A DNA stretch of 64,000 bases from Acidithiobacillus marinus (GTDB lineage: Bacteria; Pseudomonadota; Gammaproteobacteria; Acidithiobacillales; Acidithiobacillaceae), in the NCBI RefSeq assembly GCF_002847505.1, contig NZ_MXAV01000008.1:1-64000 (forward strand). The letters are read 5' to 3'. Positions 24,797 through 34,776 of the stretch are shown piece by piece (the first letter of the stretch is position 1; every line of letters begins with the position of its first letter). Made by a program: the position numbers and the translations under genes. The notes beneath the pieces are model-generated. The model did no database searches and was not told the DNA's origin. It saw only the letters and a program-made list of their open reading frames with translations.

Positions 24797-25795
24797 GTGA
24801 CAGGAACCCCCATGAAAAGTCACGTCATTGCCTCCACCCCCCGCGACCCCGATGGTCTTCTACCCGCCACCGGCACGGAAGCGGCGCTCAAAAACCCATT
24901 CCACCCCGGTCTTTTTCTCCACGACCTCTGGGTACTGGCCAAAGCCCGGGTCGTCTCCCTGCTGGTATTCACCGCCGCCGTCGGCGAGATTCTCGCCCCT
25001 CACGCCCTGATTCACTGGCAGGCCGCCCTGGCCGGACTGCTGGGCATTGCCCTCGCCGGCGGGGCCGGCGGTGTCCTCAACCAGATCGTCGAACCCGACC
25101 TCGACCAGCACATGCGCCGCACCCTGCACCGGCCCCTGGCCGAAGGCCGCATCAGCCGCCGGGGCGCCATGCTCTACGCCATGGTACTGATGAGTGCCGC
25201 CATTGCCATTCTCGCCTGGGGCACCAACCCCCTGACCCTGGTGCTCACCCTGGCGGGCACCGTCGGCTACGGCGTGGTCTACACCCTCTACCTCAAGCCC
25301 AGTACCCCCTGGAACATTGTCTGGGGTGGCCTGGCCGGCGCCTTGCCACCGCTGATTGGCTGGACTGCCATCACCGGCAGCATCGCCGCCCTTCCGGTAG
25401 TGCTGGTACTGCTGGTTTTTGTCTGGACCCCCGCGCACTTCTGGCCCCTGGCCATCAACTGCCGGCGCGACTACGCCAAGGCCTGCATTCCCATGCTGCC
25501 CTGCACCCACGGCATCGACCGCACCCGCAAGGAAGTACTGAATTATGCCGTGCTCACCTGGGCAGTCAGTCTGATCCCGGCCTTACTCACCGGCGACTGG
25601 ATTTATGGCGGTATTGCCTGGCTCTCGGGGGCCTGGTTTGTCGGGATGGCCCTGCGCCTCAAGGCCCTGCCCGAAGGCCCGGAAATGGATCAATATGCCC
25701 GCAGCATGTTCGCTTATTCCATCTCTTACCTGTTTTTGCTTTATACTGCGCTGATCCTGGGTAAATTGGTGATGGATTATGGCTTCAATATCTGA
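24797..25795 (+). CDS. ctaB: Protohaem IX farnesyltransferase (haem O synthase)
   Basis: 332 aa UbiA-superfamily enzyme that farnesylates haem B to haem O. The prenyl-diphosphate motif is NQIVEPDLDQHMRRTLHRPL, followed by the VYTLYLKPSTPWNIVWGG block and a second acidic region near NCRRDYAKACIPML. About nine membrane helices. The start is GTG at 24797 or ATG at 24812; the ATG has AGGA six bases upstream. Also known as cyoE when it lies in a cyo operon. Third codon positions are overwhelmingly C/G until about 25690, after which usage returns to that of the neighbours. The 3' end overlaps the MFS gene by 17 bases. Confidence 0.93.
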   Translation: MTGTPMKSHVIASTPRDPDGLLPATGTEAALKNPFHPGLFLHDLWVLAKARVVSLLVFTAAVGEILAPHALIHWQAALAGLLGIALAGGAGGVLNQIVEPDLDQHMRRTLHRPLAEGRISRRGAMLYAMVLMSAAIAILAWGTNPLTLVLTLAGTVGYGVVYTLYLKPSTPWNIVWGGLAGALPPLIGWTAITGSIAALPVVLVLLVFVWTPAHFWPLAINCRRDYAKACIPMLPCTHGIDRTRKEVLNYAVLTWAVSLIPALLTGDWIYGGIAWLSGAWFVGMALRLKALPEGPEMDQYARSMFAYSISYLFLLYTALILGKLVMDYGFNI

Positions 25796-27014
25796 AAAAC
25801 GTCGTGGTCGGGTCAAAGGCCCGCCCATGAGTCCAGTGGAAAAGCGGGCCGTCAGCGGCCTGAGCTTTATTTATGTCGCGCGTATGCTCGGCCTTTTTAT
25901 GCTCATGCCCGTGCTGGCCCTCGATAATGATCAGCTACGTTACAGCACGCCTTTGTTGTTGGGATTGGCTATTGGCATCTATGGACTGGCACAGGCGGCT
26001 CTGCAGTTTCCCTTTGGAGCCGCTTCGGATCGTTTTGGCCGGAAAAAAGTCCTGGTTTTCGGGATACTACTCTTTGTTCTGGGTTCCTTGCTGGGCGCGC
26101 TCACCCACAACATCTACGGCATTATTCTGGCGCGCTTGCTGCAAGGCGCCGGGGCGGTTTCGTCAGTGCTCCTCGCTACAGCAGGAGATCTGACCGGTGA
26201 TGAGCACCGTACCAAGGCCATGGCCGCCATCGGTGGGAGTATTGCTGTCGCTTATGTGTTGGGTATAGCCATTGGTCCGGTATTTTATGGCCTCTGGGGT
26301 TTGACGGGCGTATTCCTGGTAGCCGCAGCTTTGGGTGTTTTGGCCCTGTATCCGTTGTGGAAAATTATTCCGCCCATCGATCAGTCACGGCAAAACCGCA
26401 TGGGTGGCTGGGCGGATGCCATGAAAATGTTCCGACACCCGCCGGTACTGACAGCCAGCGTTGGTATTTTCATTTTACAGATGGTGCTCGGCGCCAGTTT
26501 TGTGGTGCTCTCTCCGGAACTGGTCCATGCCATGCACATCCCGGAAAGTGGTATCTGGGAAGTCTATTTGCCGGTGATGCTGCTGTCGGTAGTAGCTATG
26601 CTGTTTCCCGTCATTTATGCCGAAAAAAACAAGCAGCACGGCCAGATGCTGATCTTCAGTGGGCTGACTATTGCGGTAGGTGCCTTGATCATGGGGCTGG
26701 AATCGGGACATTTTTGGCCCGTAGGTGTGGGCGCGGTGATTTTCTTTACGGGCTATAATATTGCTTCGGCGATTTTGCCCTCTCTGATGAGCCGCAGTAC
26801 ACGCCCCGAACAGCGCGGTGCTTCCAGTGGTGTTTATTCCATGATGCAGTTTCTGGGCATTTTTGTGGGTGGTGTTGTGGGCGGCTGGGGGCTGGGAATA
26901 GCCGGAGATCAGGGTGTGTTTTATATTCTGACTGGCGTGGGTGTCCTGCTAGCCATCCAGAGCTGGAACGGTAAACGGATGGCCTTGCTCCTTTCACCGG
27001 ATAGCCATTCCTGA
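25779..27014 (+). CDS. MFS transporter, YajR-like without the YAM domain
   Basis: 411 aa with 12 predicted helices. MFS motif A is present as GAASDRFGRKKVLV. Blocks such as YVARMLGLFMLMPVLAL, GIYGLAQAALQFPFG and ILARLLQGAGAVSSVLLA closely follow E. coli YajR, whose gene neighbours cyoE. The C-terminal YAM domain of YajR (about 65 residues) is missing. The physiological substrate of YajR-type transporters is unknown. The start at 25779 overlaps ctaB; Met17 at 25827 matches the YajR N-terminus better (MSPVEKRAVSGLSF) and may be the true one. Confidence 0.8.
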   Translation: MASISEKRRGRVKGPPMSPVEKRAVSGLSFIYVARMLGLFMLMPVLALDNDQLRYSTPLLLGLAIGIYGLAQAALQFPFGAASDRFGRKKVLVFGILLFVLGSLLGALTHNIYGIILARLLQGAGAVSSVLLATAGDLTGDEHRTKAMAAIGGSIAVAYVLGIAIGPVFYGLWGLTGVFLVAAALGVLALYPLWKIIPPIDQSRQNRMGGWADAMKMFRHPPVLTASVGIFILQMVLGASFVVLSPELVHAMHIPESGIWEVYLPVMLLSVVAMLFPVIYAEKNKQHGQMLIFSGLTIAVGALIMGLESGHFWPVGVGAVIFFTGYNIASAILPSLMSRSTRPEQRGASSGVYSMMQFLGIFVGGVVGGWGLGIAGDQGVFYILTGVGVLLAIQSWNGKRMALLLSPDSHS

Positions 27015-27018
27015 TTAC

Positions 27019-27849
27019 TTAGCCACCAATCAGTAAGGCCAGCGCCCCGAAGCCGATGCAGTAAATGCCGAAGGGGCGCAGAGCGGTGACTTCCTGCTTG
27101 TGGAAATAATGCATCAAAAACCAGACGGAGCCCCAGGCACAGAGCCCGGCGAGAGCCCCCGCAAGGAAAATGGTGCCAAGCAAACCGCTTTGCATGTGGG
27201 CGTGGAATAATTTGGGAACTTCCAGAGCACCCGCCGCAGCGATGATAGGGGTCGCCAACAAAAACGAAAAGCGTGCCGAATTTTCGTAATCCAGTCCCAC
27301 CCCGATGCCCGCCACCAAAGTGGCTCCGGAACGGGAGAATCCGGGAATCAGGGCCATGGATTGCGCAAAACCAATGATGATGGCACGGATCCAGCTGAGA
27401 TTTTCCAGGGAATGACTGGGGTGACGGGAGCGCAGCCGGTCACCCCAGATCAGCATGAGGCCGTTGGCCATCAGGGCAACGGCGGCAAACGTGAAGCCAC
27501 CAAACAGATTCTTGATTTTATGGGCAAGGATGAGCCCCAGAATACCAGCGGGGATGGAGGCAATGAACAATATCCATAATAGCCGTGACTGAGGATTGCT
27601 GGGCTTGCCTCGCGCCCGTACAAAGCCGCCGATCAACGCCGCCCAGTCTTTCCAGAAAAATAATAACAGGGCTGCCGCCGTAGCCAGATGCAGCACGACC
27701 ACAAAAGGTAAAAACCACTCCGCATCGCGATTGATAGGCCAATGCAGCAAAGCCGGAACCAGAATGATATGGCCCAGGCTGGAGATGGGAAAAAGCTCGG
27801 TAACACCTTGCAACATCGCCAGTAGCAAAAGATAAATATGGTGGATCAC
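27019..27849 (-). CDS. uppP: Undecaprenyl-diphosphatase UppP/BacA
   Basis: 276 aa inner-membrane enzyme recycling undecaprenyl diphosphate for peptidoglycan and polysaccharide synthesis. It confers basal bacitracin resistance. Active-site motifs are GVTELFPISSLGHII near the N-terminus and PGFSRSGATLVAGI near residue 165. Seven or eight hydrophobic segments. It converges on the MFS gene with only four bases between stop codons. Upstream 27850-28015 contains no gene, only a nested inverted repeat at 27956-28006. Confidence 0.95.
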   Translation of the reverse strand: MIHHIYLLLLAMLQGVTELFPISSLGHIILVPALLHWPINRDAEWFLPFVVVLHLATAAALLLFFWKDWAALIGGFVRARGKPSNPQSRLLWILFIASIPAGILGLILAHKIKNLFGGFTFAAVALMANGLMLIWGDRLRSRHPSHSLENLSWIRAIIIGFAQSMALIPGFSRSGATLVAGIGVGLDYENSARFSFLLATPIIAAAGALEVPKLFHAHMQSGLLGTIFLAGALAGLCAWGSVWFLMHYFHKQEVTALRPFGIYCIGFGALALLIGG

Positions 27850-28015
27850 GATAAGTCCTCGGAGGATTTGAGCGCCATTATAGTGGGGTGCTTGCAGAAA
27901 TCGGGATGTGTCTGGAGTTACCTGGTCATCAATTCATCTGCTGGAGGCGGGTTTTTACCAGTAACCGTGCTGGCGTAAGTTGTGGCAAAGCACCCATGTA
28001 CTGGTAGGGCCAACT

Positions 28016-28492
28016 TTATTCGTAGCGCACGGCCAGAATCGTGTACTCCCGGGTTCCGGCGGGGGCGCGTACTTCGACCAGATCTCCTTCGTGTTTACCG
28101 ATCAGCGCACGGGCAATGGGCGAACTGATGGAGATTTTGTTTTCTTTGATGTCCGCCTCAGCATCTCCGACAATTTGATAGGTTACTTCTTTTCCCTCCG
28201 CATCTTCTAGATCAACGGTCGCGGCAAAAACAATTTTGCCGCCGGTATTCAGGGTTTTGGGATCAATGACCTGGGCACGGGCGAGAAAGTCCTCCACCTC
28301 GCGAATCCGTCCTTCAATAAAAGCCTGCTGTTCCTTGGCGGCGTCATATTCCGCATTTTCCGAGAGATCACCCTTGGCCCGGGCTTCGGCTATGGCCTCG
28401 ATGACGGCAGGCCGTTCAACCGATTTGAGCCGTTGTAATTCTTCGCGCAAGCGTTGTGCGCCGATGACAGTCATGGGGACTTTATCGCTCAT
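28016..28492 (-). CDS. greA: Transcript cleavage/elongation factor GreA
   Basis: 158 aa, exactly the family length. It binds in the RNA polymerase secondary channel and stimulates cleavage of backtracked RNA. The N-terminal coiled coil carries the acidic tip [15 protein letters not shown]; the C-terminal FKBP-like domain contains [20 protein letters not shown]. It starts 18 bases after the carB stop on the same strand, forming the common carAB-greA transcription unit. Confidence 0.96.
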   Translation of the reverse strand: MSDKVPMTVIGAQRLREELQRLKSVERPAVIEAIAEARAKGDLSENAEYDAAKEQQAFIEGRIREVEDFLARAQVIDPKTLNTGGKIVFAATVDLEDAEGKEVTYQIVGDAEADIKENKISISSPIARALIGKHEGDLVEVRAPAGTREYTILAVRYE

Positions 28493-28510
28493 GTTTACCT
28501 CTCGAACTGA

Positions 28511-31500
28511 TTAATGATGTTGCAAATCCTGAAGGCGAAGGACGCTGCGTTTTTCGCGCATCAGGACACGGATAGCTTCGGCGCCGGCAATGGCCCCAGC
28601 CAGGGTGGTGTAATACGTCAGACCCATCTGCAATGCCGCCCGACGGATACTGAAGGAATCACGGACGGACTGACGTTCATCCACAGTATTGATGATGATT
28701 TGTACTTTACCATTTTTGATGGCGTCCACAATGTGCGGACGGCCTTCGGTAACCTTGTTGACGGTTGTGACATCCAGGCCCTGTGCGCGCAGATGTTCGG
28801 CAGTTCCTCGGGTCGCAACCAGCTGGAAACCGAGGTCAACCAGGGTGAGGGCGGCAGGCACGAGCTTGTCCTTGTCGGCATCCCTTACACTGATGAATAC
28901 AGTCCCTGCGGAGGGGAAATGTTCTCCGGCACCCATCTGTGCCTTGAGGAAAGCTTCGCCAAAGCTGGCGCCGATGCCCATGACCTCGCCGGTGGATTTC
29001 ATTTCGGGACCGAGAAGGATATCGACACCGGGAAACTTGATGAAGGGAAATACCGCTTCCTTGACACTGAAATGACGCGGGTTGGGAATATCCGTTACAC
29101 CCTGGGCTTTCAGGGTTTGCCCGGTCATGCAACGCGAGGCAATTTTGGCCAGAGGCCAACCCGTAGCCTTGGAGACAAAAGGCACGGTGCGGGAGGCGCG
29201 CGGATTGACCTCCAGGACATAAATCCGGTCTTCCTGAACGGCAAACTGACAGTTCATAAGGCCCACGACTCCCAGGGCCAGGGCCAGCTCCACGGTTTGA
29301 CGACGCAATTCTGTCTGGATAGCTTCGGGAAGCGAGTAGGGCGGCAAACAACAGGCCGAATCACCACTATGCACCCCCGCCTGCTCGATGTGCTCCATGA
29401 TGCCCGCTACAACGACCTGTCCATCCTGATCGGCCACCGCGTCAATATCCACTTCCAGGGCATCATTGAGAAAACGATCCAAAAGAATGGGCTGGTCGTT
29501 GGAAATACGCACCGCTTCTTCCATATAGCGTTGCAGATCTTCTTCCGCATACACAATACGCATGGCACGTCCTCCCAGTACATAAGAGGGACGGACAACC
29601 AGGGGATACCCCAGCTCCAGGGCCTTGCTCAATGCTTCCGGAGCACTGCGGGCAATGGCATTTTCCGGCTGCCGCAGCTCTAGACGCTGCAGGAGCTGCT
29701 GGAAGCGTTCGCGATCTTCGGCCAGGTCGATGGAGTCTGGGGTTGTACCGATGATGGGCACGCCCGCTGCTTCGAGGTCGTTGGCCAGTTTCAGAGGGGT
29801 TTGTCCACCAAACTGGACAATGACGCCTTGAGGTTTTTCCACGGCGACGATTTCCAGCACATCTTCCAGGGTCAGTGGTTCAAAATAGAGACGATCAGAG
29901 GTGTCATAATCTGTAGAAACCGTTTCTGGATTACAATTGACCATAATGGTTTCAAAGCCGTCGGCATGCAGCGCCATGCTGGCATGTACGCAGCAGTAAT
30001 CAAATTCGATACCCTGACCGATGCGATTGGGACCGCCACCCAGGATCATGATTTTGGGCTGGTTTCCGGGCTCCGCCTCACATTCCATTTCATAAGTGGA
30101 ATAAAGATAAGGGGTCGGGGAGTGGAATTCGGCCGCACAGGTGTCCACCCGCTTGTACACCGGGCGAATGCCCCATTTCTGTCGCTGCTCGCGTAACTGG
30201 GATTCGCGACAGCCGAGCAGCCGGGCGAGGCGGCGGTCCGAAAAACCCATGCTTTTGAGTTCGCGCAGGCGGGCAGCGTTGAGACTGGCCAAGGGCATTC
30301 CCCGCAAGCATTCTTCCTGCTGAACGAGCTCAAAGATTTGCTCAAGAAACCAGGGATCAATACGGGTGATCTGCTGGATTTTGTCCTGATTCCAGCCACG
30401 CCGCACGGCATCGGCCAAATACCAGAGGCGCTCTGGCCCCGGTACACGCATTTCCTGCTCCAGTTTCTGCAGGGTTTCCGGATCACTGCCGCTGAGTTTT
30501 TCATCCAGGCCATCCACCCCGGTTTCCAGGCCGCGCAAAGCCTTCTGCAAGGATTCCTGAAAACTCCGGCCAATAGCCATGACTTCTCCCACGGATTTCA
30601 TCTGGGTAGTCAGATGATCATCGGCCTCGGGGAATTTTTCAAAGGCAAAGCGGGGGATTTTGGTGACCACATAATCAATGGTCGGTTCAAAACTGGCCGG
30701 CGTCGCCTGGGTGATGTCATTGCGCAATTCATCCAGGGTAAAGCCCAAGGCCAGCTTGGCCGCAATTTTGGCAATGGGGAAACCCGTTGCCTTGGAGGCC
30801 AGCGCCGAGGAGCGCGACACCCGTGGGTTCATCTCGATGATAATCAGGCGACCATCCGCCGGATTGACGGCAAACTGCACATTGGATCCGCCGGTATCCA
30901 CACCAATGCGGCGCAGCACCGCAATGGAGGCATCGCGCATCCGCTGGTATTCCCGATCCGTCAGGGTCTGGGCCGGGGCCACGGTAATGGAATCACCGGT
31001 ATGAATGCCCATGGGATCGAGGTTTTCGATGGAGCAGACGATGATGCAATTGTCGGCCTGATCCCGAACTACCTCCATCTCGAATTCTTTCCAGCCGATA
31101 ATGGATTCTTCGATGAGGATTTCGTGGGTGGGACTGGCTTCCAGACCGCGTGCGGCGATGTCCTCAAATTCTTCGCGGTTGTAGGCAATACCGCCGCCGG
31201 TGCCGCCCAGGGTGAACGAAGGCCGGATAATCACCGGGAAACCGATGTCTTCGGCAATCTGGCGCGCCCCGTCCATGTCGTGGCCGAAGGCCGAACGGGC
31301 GACATCCAGACCGATTTCCTGCATGGCCTTTTTGAACAACCCGCGATCCTCGGCTGCGCGAATGGCCTCTACCGAAGCTCCGATCAGACGCACCCCAAAT
31401 TTGTCAAGAATGCCTTCCCGATGCAGATCCAGGGCACAATTCAGAGCCGTCTGCCCGCCCATGGTCGGGAGAATGGCGTCGGGACGCTCCATTTCGATGA

Positions 31501-31729
31501 TGCGCGCCACCGTCTGCCACTCGACGGGTTCAATATAGGTCGCATCAGCTGTTTGGATGTCGGTCATGATAGTCGCCGGATTGGAATTGACCAGAATGAC
31601 CCGGCAGCCTTCCTCGCGGAGTGCTTTACAGGCCTGGACCCCCGAATAATCGAACTCGCAGGCCTGACCGATGACAATGGGGCCGGCGCCAATCAGCAAA
31701 ACGCTGTGAATGTCTTGGTGCTTAGGCAT
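28511..31729 (-). CDS. carB: Carbamoyl-phosphate synthase large subunit
   Basis: 1072 aa, the expected size. It makes carbamoyl phosphate for arginine and pyrimidines from bicarbonate, ATP and ammonia channelled from CarA. Two homologous ATP-grasp halves start at [20 protein letters not shown] and [20 protein letters not shown]. Each carries an [12 protein letters not shown]- or [11 protein letters not shown]-type loop and an NPR metal-binding segment. The C-terminal MGS-like allosteric domain contains [11 protein letters not shown] and [18 protein letters not shown]. The ATG lies inside the carA end (8-base overlap), and greA follows. Confidence 0.97.
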   Translation of the reverse strand: MPKHQDIHSVLLIGAGPIVIGQACEFDYSGVQACKALREEGCRVILVNSNPATIMTDIQTADATYIEPVEWQTVARIIEMERPDAILPTMGGQTALNCALDLHREGILDKFGVRLIGASVEAIRAAEDRGLFKKAMQEIGLDVARSAFGHDMDGARQIAEDIGFPVIIRPSFTLGGTGGGIAYNREEFEDIAARGLEASPTHEILIEESIIGWKEFEMEVVRDQADNCIIVCSIENLDPMGIHTGDSITVAPAQTLTDREYQRMRDASIAVLRRIGVDTGGSNVQFAVNPADGRLIIIEMNPRVSRSSALASKATGFPIAKIAAKLALGFTLDELRNDITQATPASFEPTIDYVVTKIPRFAFEKFPEADDHLTTQMKSVGEVMAIGRSFQESLQKALRGLETGVDGLDEKLSGSDPETLQKLEQEMRVPGPERLWYLADAVRRGWNQDKIQQITRIDPWFLEQIFELVQQEECLRGMPLASLNAARLRELKSMGFSDRRLARLLGCRESQLREQRQKWGIRPVYKRVDTCAAEFHSPTPYLYSTYEMECEAEPGNQPKIMILGGGPNRIGQGIEFDYCCVHASMALHADGFETIMVNCNPETVSTDYDTSDRLYFEPLTLEDVLEIVAVEKPQGVIVQFGGQTPLKLANDLEAAGVPIIGTTPDSIDLAEDRERFQQLLQRLELRQPENAIARSAPEALSKALELGYPLVVRPSYVLGGRAMRIVYAEEDLQRYMEEAVRISNDQPILLDRFLNDALEVDIDAVADQDGQVVVAGIMEHIEQAGVHSGDSACCLPPYSLPEAIQTELRRQTVELALALGVVGLMNCQFAVQEDRIYVLEVNPRASRTVPFVSKATGWPLAKIASRCMTGQTLKAQGVTDIPNPRHFSVKEAVFPFIKFPGVDILLGPEMKSTGEVMGIGASFGEAFLKAQMGAGEHFPSAGTVFISVRDADKDKLVPAALTLVDLGFQLVATRGTAEHLRAQGLDVTTVNKVTEGRPHIVDAIKNGKVQIIINTVDERQSVRDSFSIRRAALQMGLTYYTTLAGAIAGAEAIRVLMREKRSVLRLQDLQHH

Positions 31730-32861
31730 GGGCTGCTCCGTATTGCTGCATGGCCGTTACGAACGCGTCAAAAATGATGCTGGCATCGTGCGGGCCGGGG
31801 CCTGCTTCCGGGTGCCCTTGAAAGGAAAATACCGGGAGATCTTTATGGGCCATGCCCTGCAGGCTGCCGTCAAAGAGGGAAGTATGGGTAATGCGCAGAA
31901 CATCGGGCAGAGTTTGGGCGTCCACGGCAAAACCGTGATTCTGACTGGTAATGAGCACCCGACCAGTGCGGAGGTCTTTCACCGGGTGGTTGGCACCATG
32001 ATGGCCGAATTTCATTTTGATGGTTTTGGCCCCCAAGGCCAGACCGAGCAGTTGATGTCCCAGGCAGAGTCCAAAGGTGGGTATGCGTGCCGCCATGATT
32101 TCGCGCAGGGCTTCCTGGGCATAATCCAGGGCATCGGGATCGCCGGGGCCGTTGGAAAACAGCACGCCATCGGGATGCAAGGCAATCACCTCCGCCGCAG
32201 GGGTTTTGGGGGACACCAGGGTGACCCGGCAGGCGCGGTCGGCAAGCAGACGCAGGATATTGTGCTTTTTGCCGAAATCGTAGACCACGACATGATGTTT
32301 GGGGTGCGTAATGGGTTGCGCCTGATAAGCCTGTTCGGGTGAGCCACTGGCCAGGAGCCACTCCGAGGAATGTTGAGCGGCGACATCCTGCACCAGATCC
32401 CGGCCCAGCAGGCCGGGGAAGCGACGAGCTGCGTTCAGGGCTTCCTGTTCATCCACCTTAACGCCGACCAACAGGGCCGCATTCTGGGCGCCGCCATTAC
32501 GCAGGCGGCGGGTGAGGGCGCGGGTATCCATACCGGCAATGGCGGGAATACCCTGTTCGACCAGGAAGTCGGGGAGACTCTGCTGGCTGCGCCAGTTGCT
32601 GGGAGTGCGCGGCATGTTGCGCAGGACCAGAGCCGAGCAGAATATTTGCGCACCTTCCATGTCTTCGGGATTGATGCCGGTATTACCGATATGTGGGTAA
32701 GTCAGGGTGACAATCTGACCGCAATAGGACGGATCCGTCAGTATTTCCTGGTAACCGGTCATTGCCGTGTTGAAACAGATTTCACCGGCGGCAAGACCAC
32801 TGCTGCCAAAGCCCGTACCCCGGAAGATACTGCCGTCTGCCAATGCCAGAACCGCCTGCAC
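31722..32861 (-). CDS. carA: Carbamoyl-phosphate synthase small subunit
   Basis: 379 aa from the chosen GTG. It is the glutamine-amidotransferase subunit; the class I triad is visible as the Cys in [15 protein letters not shown] and the His/Glu pair in [15 protein letters not shown]. The N-terminal domain has [24 protein letters not shown]. The frame is open up to 32951, but GTG at 32861 aligns with family N-termini ([15 protein letters not shown]) and has GAGGTG just before it. Translation from farther upstream would run through a terminator hairpin at 32891-32914. Overlaps carB by eight bases. Confidence 0.95.
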   Translation of the reverse strand: MQAVLALADGSIFRGTGFGSSGLAAGEICFNTAMTGYQEILTDPSYCGQIVTLTYPHIGNTGINPEDMEGAQIFCSALVLRNMPRTPSNWRSQQSLPDFLVEQGIPAIAGMDTRALTRRLRNGGAQNAALLVGVKVDEQEALNAARRFPGLLGRDLVQDVAAQHSSEWLLASGSPEQAYQAQPITHPKHHVVVYDFGKKHNILRLLADRACRVTLVSPKTPAAEVIALHPDGVLFSNGPGDPDALDYAQEALREIMAARIPTFGLCLGHQLLGLALGAKTIKMKFGHHGANHPVKDLRTGRVLITSQNHGFAVDAQTLPDVLRITHTSLFDGSLQGMAHKDLPVFSFQGHPEAGPGPHDASIIFDAFVTAMQQYGAAHA

Positions 32862-32890
32862 TTTCTCACCTCGTCTACCATGGAAGATGC

Positions 32891-32914
32891 AAAAAAGGGA
32901 GGGTGTCCCCTCCC
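32891..32914 (-). terminator. Probable attenuator in the carA leader
   Basis: Read on the bottom strand, GGGAGGG (32914-32908), loop GACA, CCCTCCC (32903-32897), then six T (32896-32891). A 7-bp all-strong stem plus T-tract is a standard intrinsic terminator. It sits 30 bases before the carA GTG, and no other bottom-strand gene lies upstream for it to end, so it most likely controls carAB-greA by attenuation. Confidence 0.7.
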
Positions 32915-33131
32915 GCATAGATTGACCGTATTCTAGGGATATGGTGGGCACGGGTCAACGTAAGCATGAGGCTCCTTCAGGGTTTGCGCCATTGAGGAAT
33001 ATTCGGTGTGGGTGATCTCGGTGGTCGAGGTCTTGAGGGTGTTTACAGCAAGATAAGTGCTTGAGTGAGCGACAAGGGATGGTAAGCTTGTCTTCATCAG
33101 ATAGGCATAATTACCAAAGGAGCCGTTCAGC

Positions 33132-33896
33132 ATGCGTCGTTATCCAGGTTCGCTGTTGTTTGCCGGTGTGGTGCTGGCTTTGTCTGGCTGTGGTTCGGCC
33201 ACCAATAACGGGTTGTCCCCGCAGGCGGAAAATACCTATCCGGTCCCCTCGGCCATACCTACGCCACCCATCTATAAAGCATCTGCTCACGAGGTACCCC
33301 CTACTGAAGAACAGGTCCCCGCTCAGTCGCTTCCAGCAGTAAGTGCCCCGGTCGTGCCGCCGTCTGCCGGTTCGGCGCTACCCGGCGTGAATTACTCTTC
33401 GACAGCGTTGCCCTTGACCCCCTTGGCCTCCTCCGCATCGGCCATCCGTTCCGCCACGCAGTCGGTCAGCCAGGCAGCACCCCAGACCCTGGCCAGTGCC
33501 AAAAATTCAGCAGATCAGGCGGAGAGTCAGGCACAAAACATGGTCCAGCAGAAACTCGGCACGGCCACTTCGGTATTTTCCGGAAAATGGCAGGCCGATA
33601 TGCGCAAAGCCCGTCAGGATAGTGCCCAATGCGCTGCACTGAGCTCCAGCGCCCAGAGCAGCTGTTGGCAAAAGGTATCGTATTGGGCTAAGTCGCGAGA
33701 GGCGCAATATCAGACCATGAGTAGTACCGCGACGGGTGCCGAGGCCCAGCAAATGCAGTCCGCTGCCAAATTTTTCGGGGTCACCAGTGAGTGGGCCAGT
33801 GCCTGTAGTTCCCTCAGTGCACAGTCCTGTGCTGAATCACCGCTGATCAGCAAGATGCAGCAGTGGAAGGCATCGGTGGGTATTTCGGGTAGATGA
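33132..33896 (+). CDS. Lipoprotein of unknown function
   Basis: 254 aa. The signal sequence ends in the lipobox LALSGC (Cys20), so the product should be lipidated by Lgt/Lnt. Residues 25-110 are rich in Pro, Ala and Ser and look disordered; 110-150 is Ala/Gln/Ser-rich. The C-terminal part has regularly spaced cysteines (QDSAQCAALSSSAQSSCWQ, WASACSSLSAQSCAES) that could form disulfides in the periplasm. No family was recognised. Divergent from carA across 270 bases that hold no other supported gene. The AT-rich accessory region starts 68 bases downstream. Confidence 0.75.
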   Translation: MRRYPGSLLFAGVVLALSGCGSATNNGLSPQAENTYPVPSAIPTPPIYKASAHEVPPTEEQVPAQSLPAVSAPVVPPSAGSALPGVNYSSTALPLTPLASSASAIRSATQSVSQAAPQTLASAKNSADQAESQAQNMVQQKLGTATSVFSGKWQADMRKARQDSAQCAALSSSAQSSCWQKVSYWAKSREAQYQTMSSTATGAEAQQMQSAAKFFGVTSEWASACSSLSAQSCAESPLISKMQQWKASVGISGR

Positions 33897-34689
33897 ATTT
33901 ATATTTTTTGTGTACCGCTACTGTGGGACTTTGTGGCTAATAATAGTTAATAAGGACGTCTAAGATGAAAAGAATTATTTTGGAAGATGCGATAAAGTTT
34001 TTTAGGATGAATGAACGTCTTGACAATAAAGCTGCAAAACAGATAGCTGAAAACAATAAAACAACTGCTTTTGGTGTATTTGAAAAGCTAAAAGTATGGA
34101 ACAGACCGACCTCAGAAAATATAACTATCATAGAAGAGGTAAAAAGATACGAACCTTTTTGGTATGCAGAGGCGGAACGGGTAATAGAGTATAAATCTAT
34201 TTCCTCGTATTCCGTTGATATTAACAACAATGATGCTCATTCAATAGAGATAAATGGGAATCTTCATGAGGTAAAAAAAGATAAAAAAATACATATACCA
34301 GTGACCGAGCACTGCCTTAATAAAAAGGTTCACATCAGCCATGTTTATGGTGTTGAAAGAGATGTAAGCAAAAAAGAAATAGTCGAGTACATTGAAAAAC
34401 ACTCATCTGAGCAGGAAGAGCTTACTGAAAATCAGGTTCTTCAGGATAATCTTCTTATTCAACCAGAGAAAAAGCTTGCTACGATACTACATATGATTGA
34501 AAAAGAGCTTGCTCATGCTGTTAATGCGAGCGAAATTGTCAATGATACTATTACGTTTAATAAAGTTTATTTATATTACCACCCTGTCTATGCATTTGAA
34601 TGCCTCTGGTCTGGAAAATCTGCAGTATTAGAGGTTGATGGTCTTAATGGTAAGCCGATTGGCGGGGGTAGAATGAAAAAAGAAATGAT

Positions 34690-34698
34690 ATCTATGAT
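34690..34698 (+). repeat. Target-site duplication, left copy
   Basis: ATCTATGAT, 9 bases, identical to 36237-36245 on the other side of the element. Nine-base duplications are typical of IS4-family insertions. Confidence 0.9.
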
Positions 34699-34776
34699 AT
34701 GTACGTTAGACATACAGCCTCCTCGCCAGCCCCTCTGGGTGGCGTTATGGCTCGGTAAATTTGGGTCAGAAGTGAG

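Noticed and set aside
30338-31777. 479-codon frame opposite carB
   Set aside because: Antisense shadow of a GC-rich conserved gene; carB is complete and correctly framed.
32862-32951. N-terminal extension of CarA by 30 residues
   Set aside because: The extra residues would be encoded across the terminator hairpin and do not match CarA N-termini; the GTG at 32861 has a good ribosome site.
32933-33133. 66-codon bottom-strand frame upstream of carA, possible leader peptide
   Set aside because: No ribosome site, no run of codons for a regulatory amino acid, and it ends before the attenuator hairpin without overlapping it.
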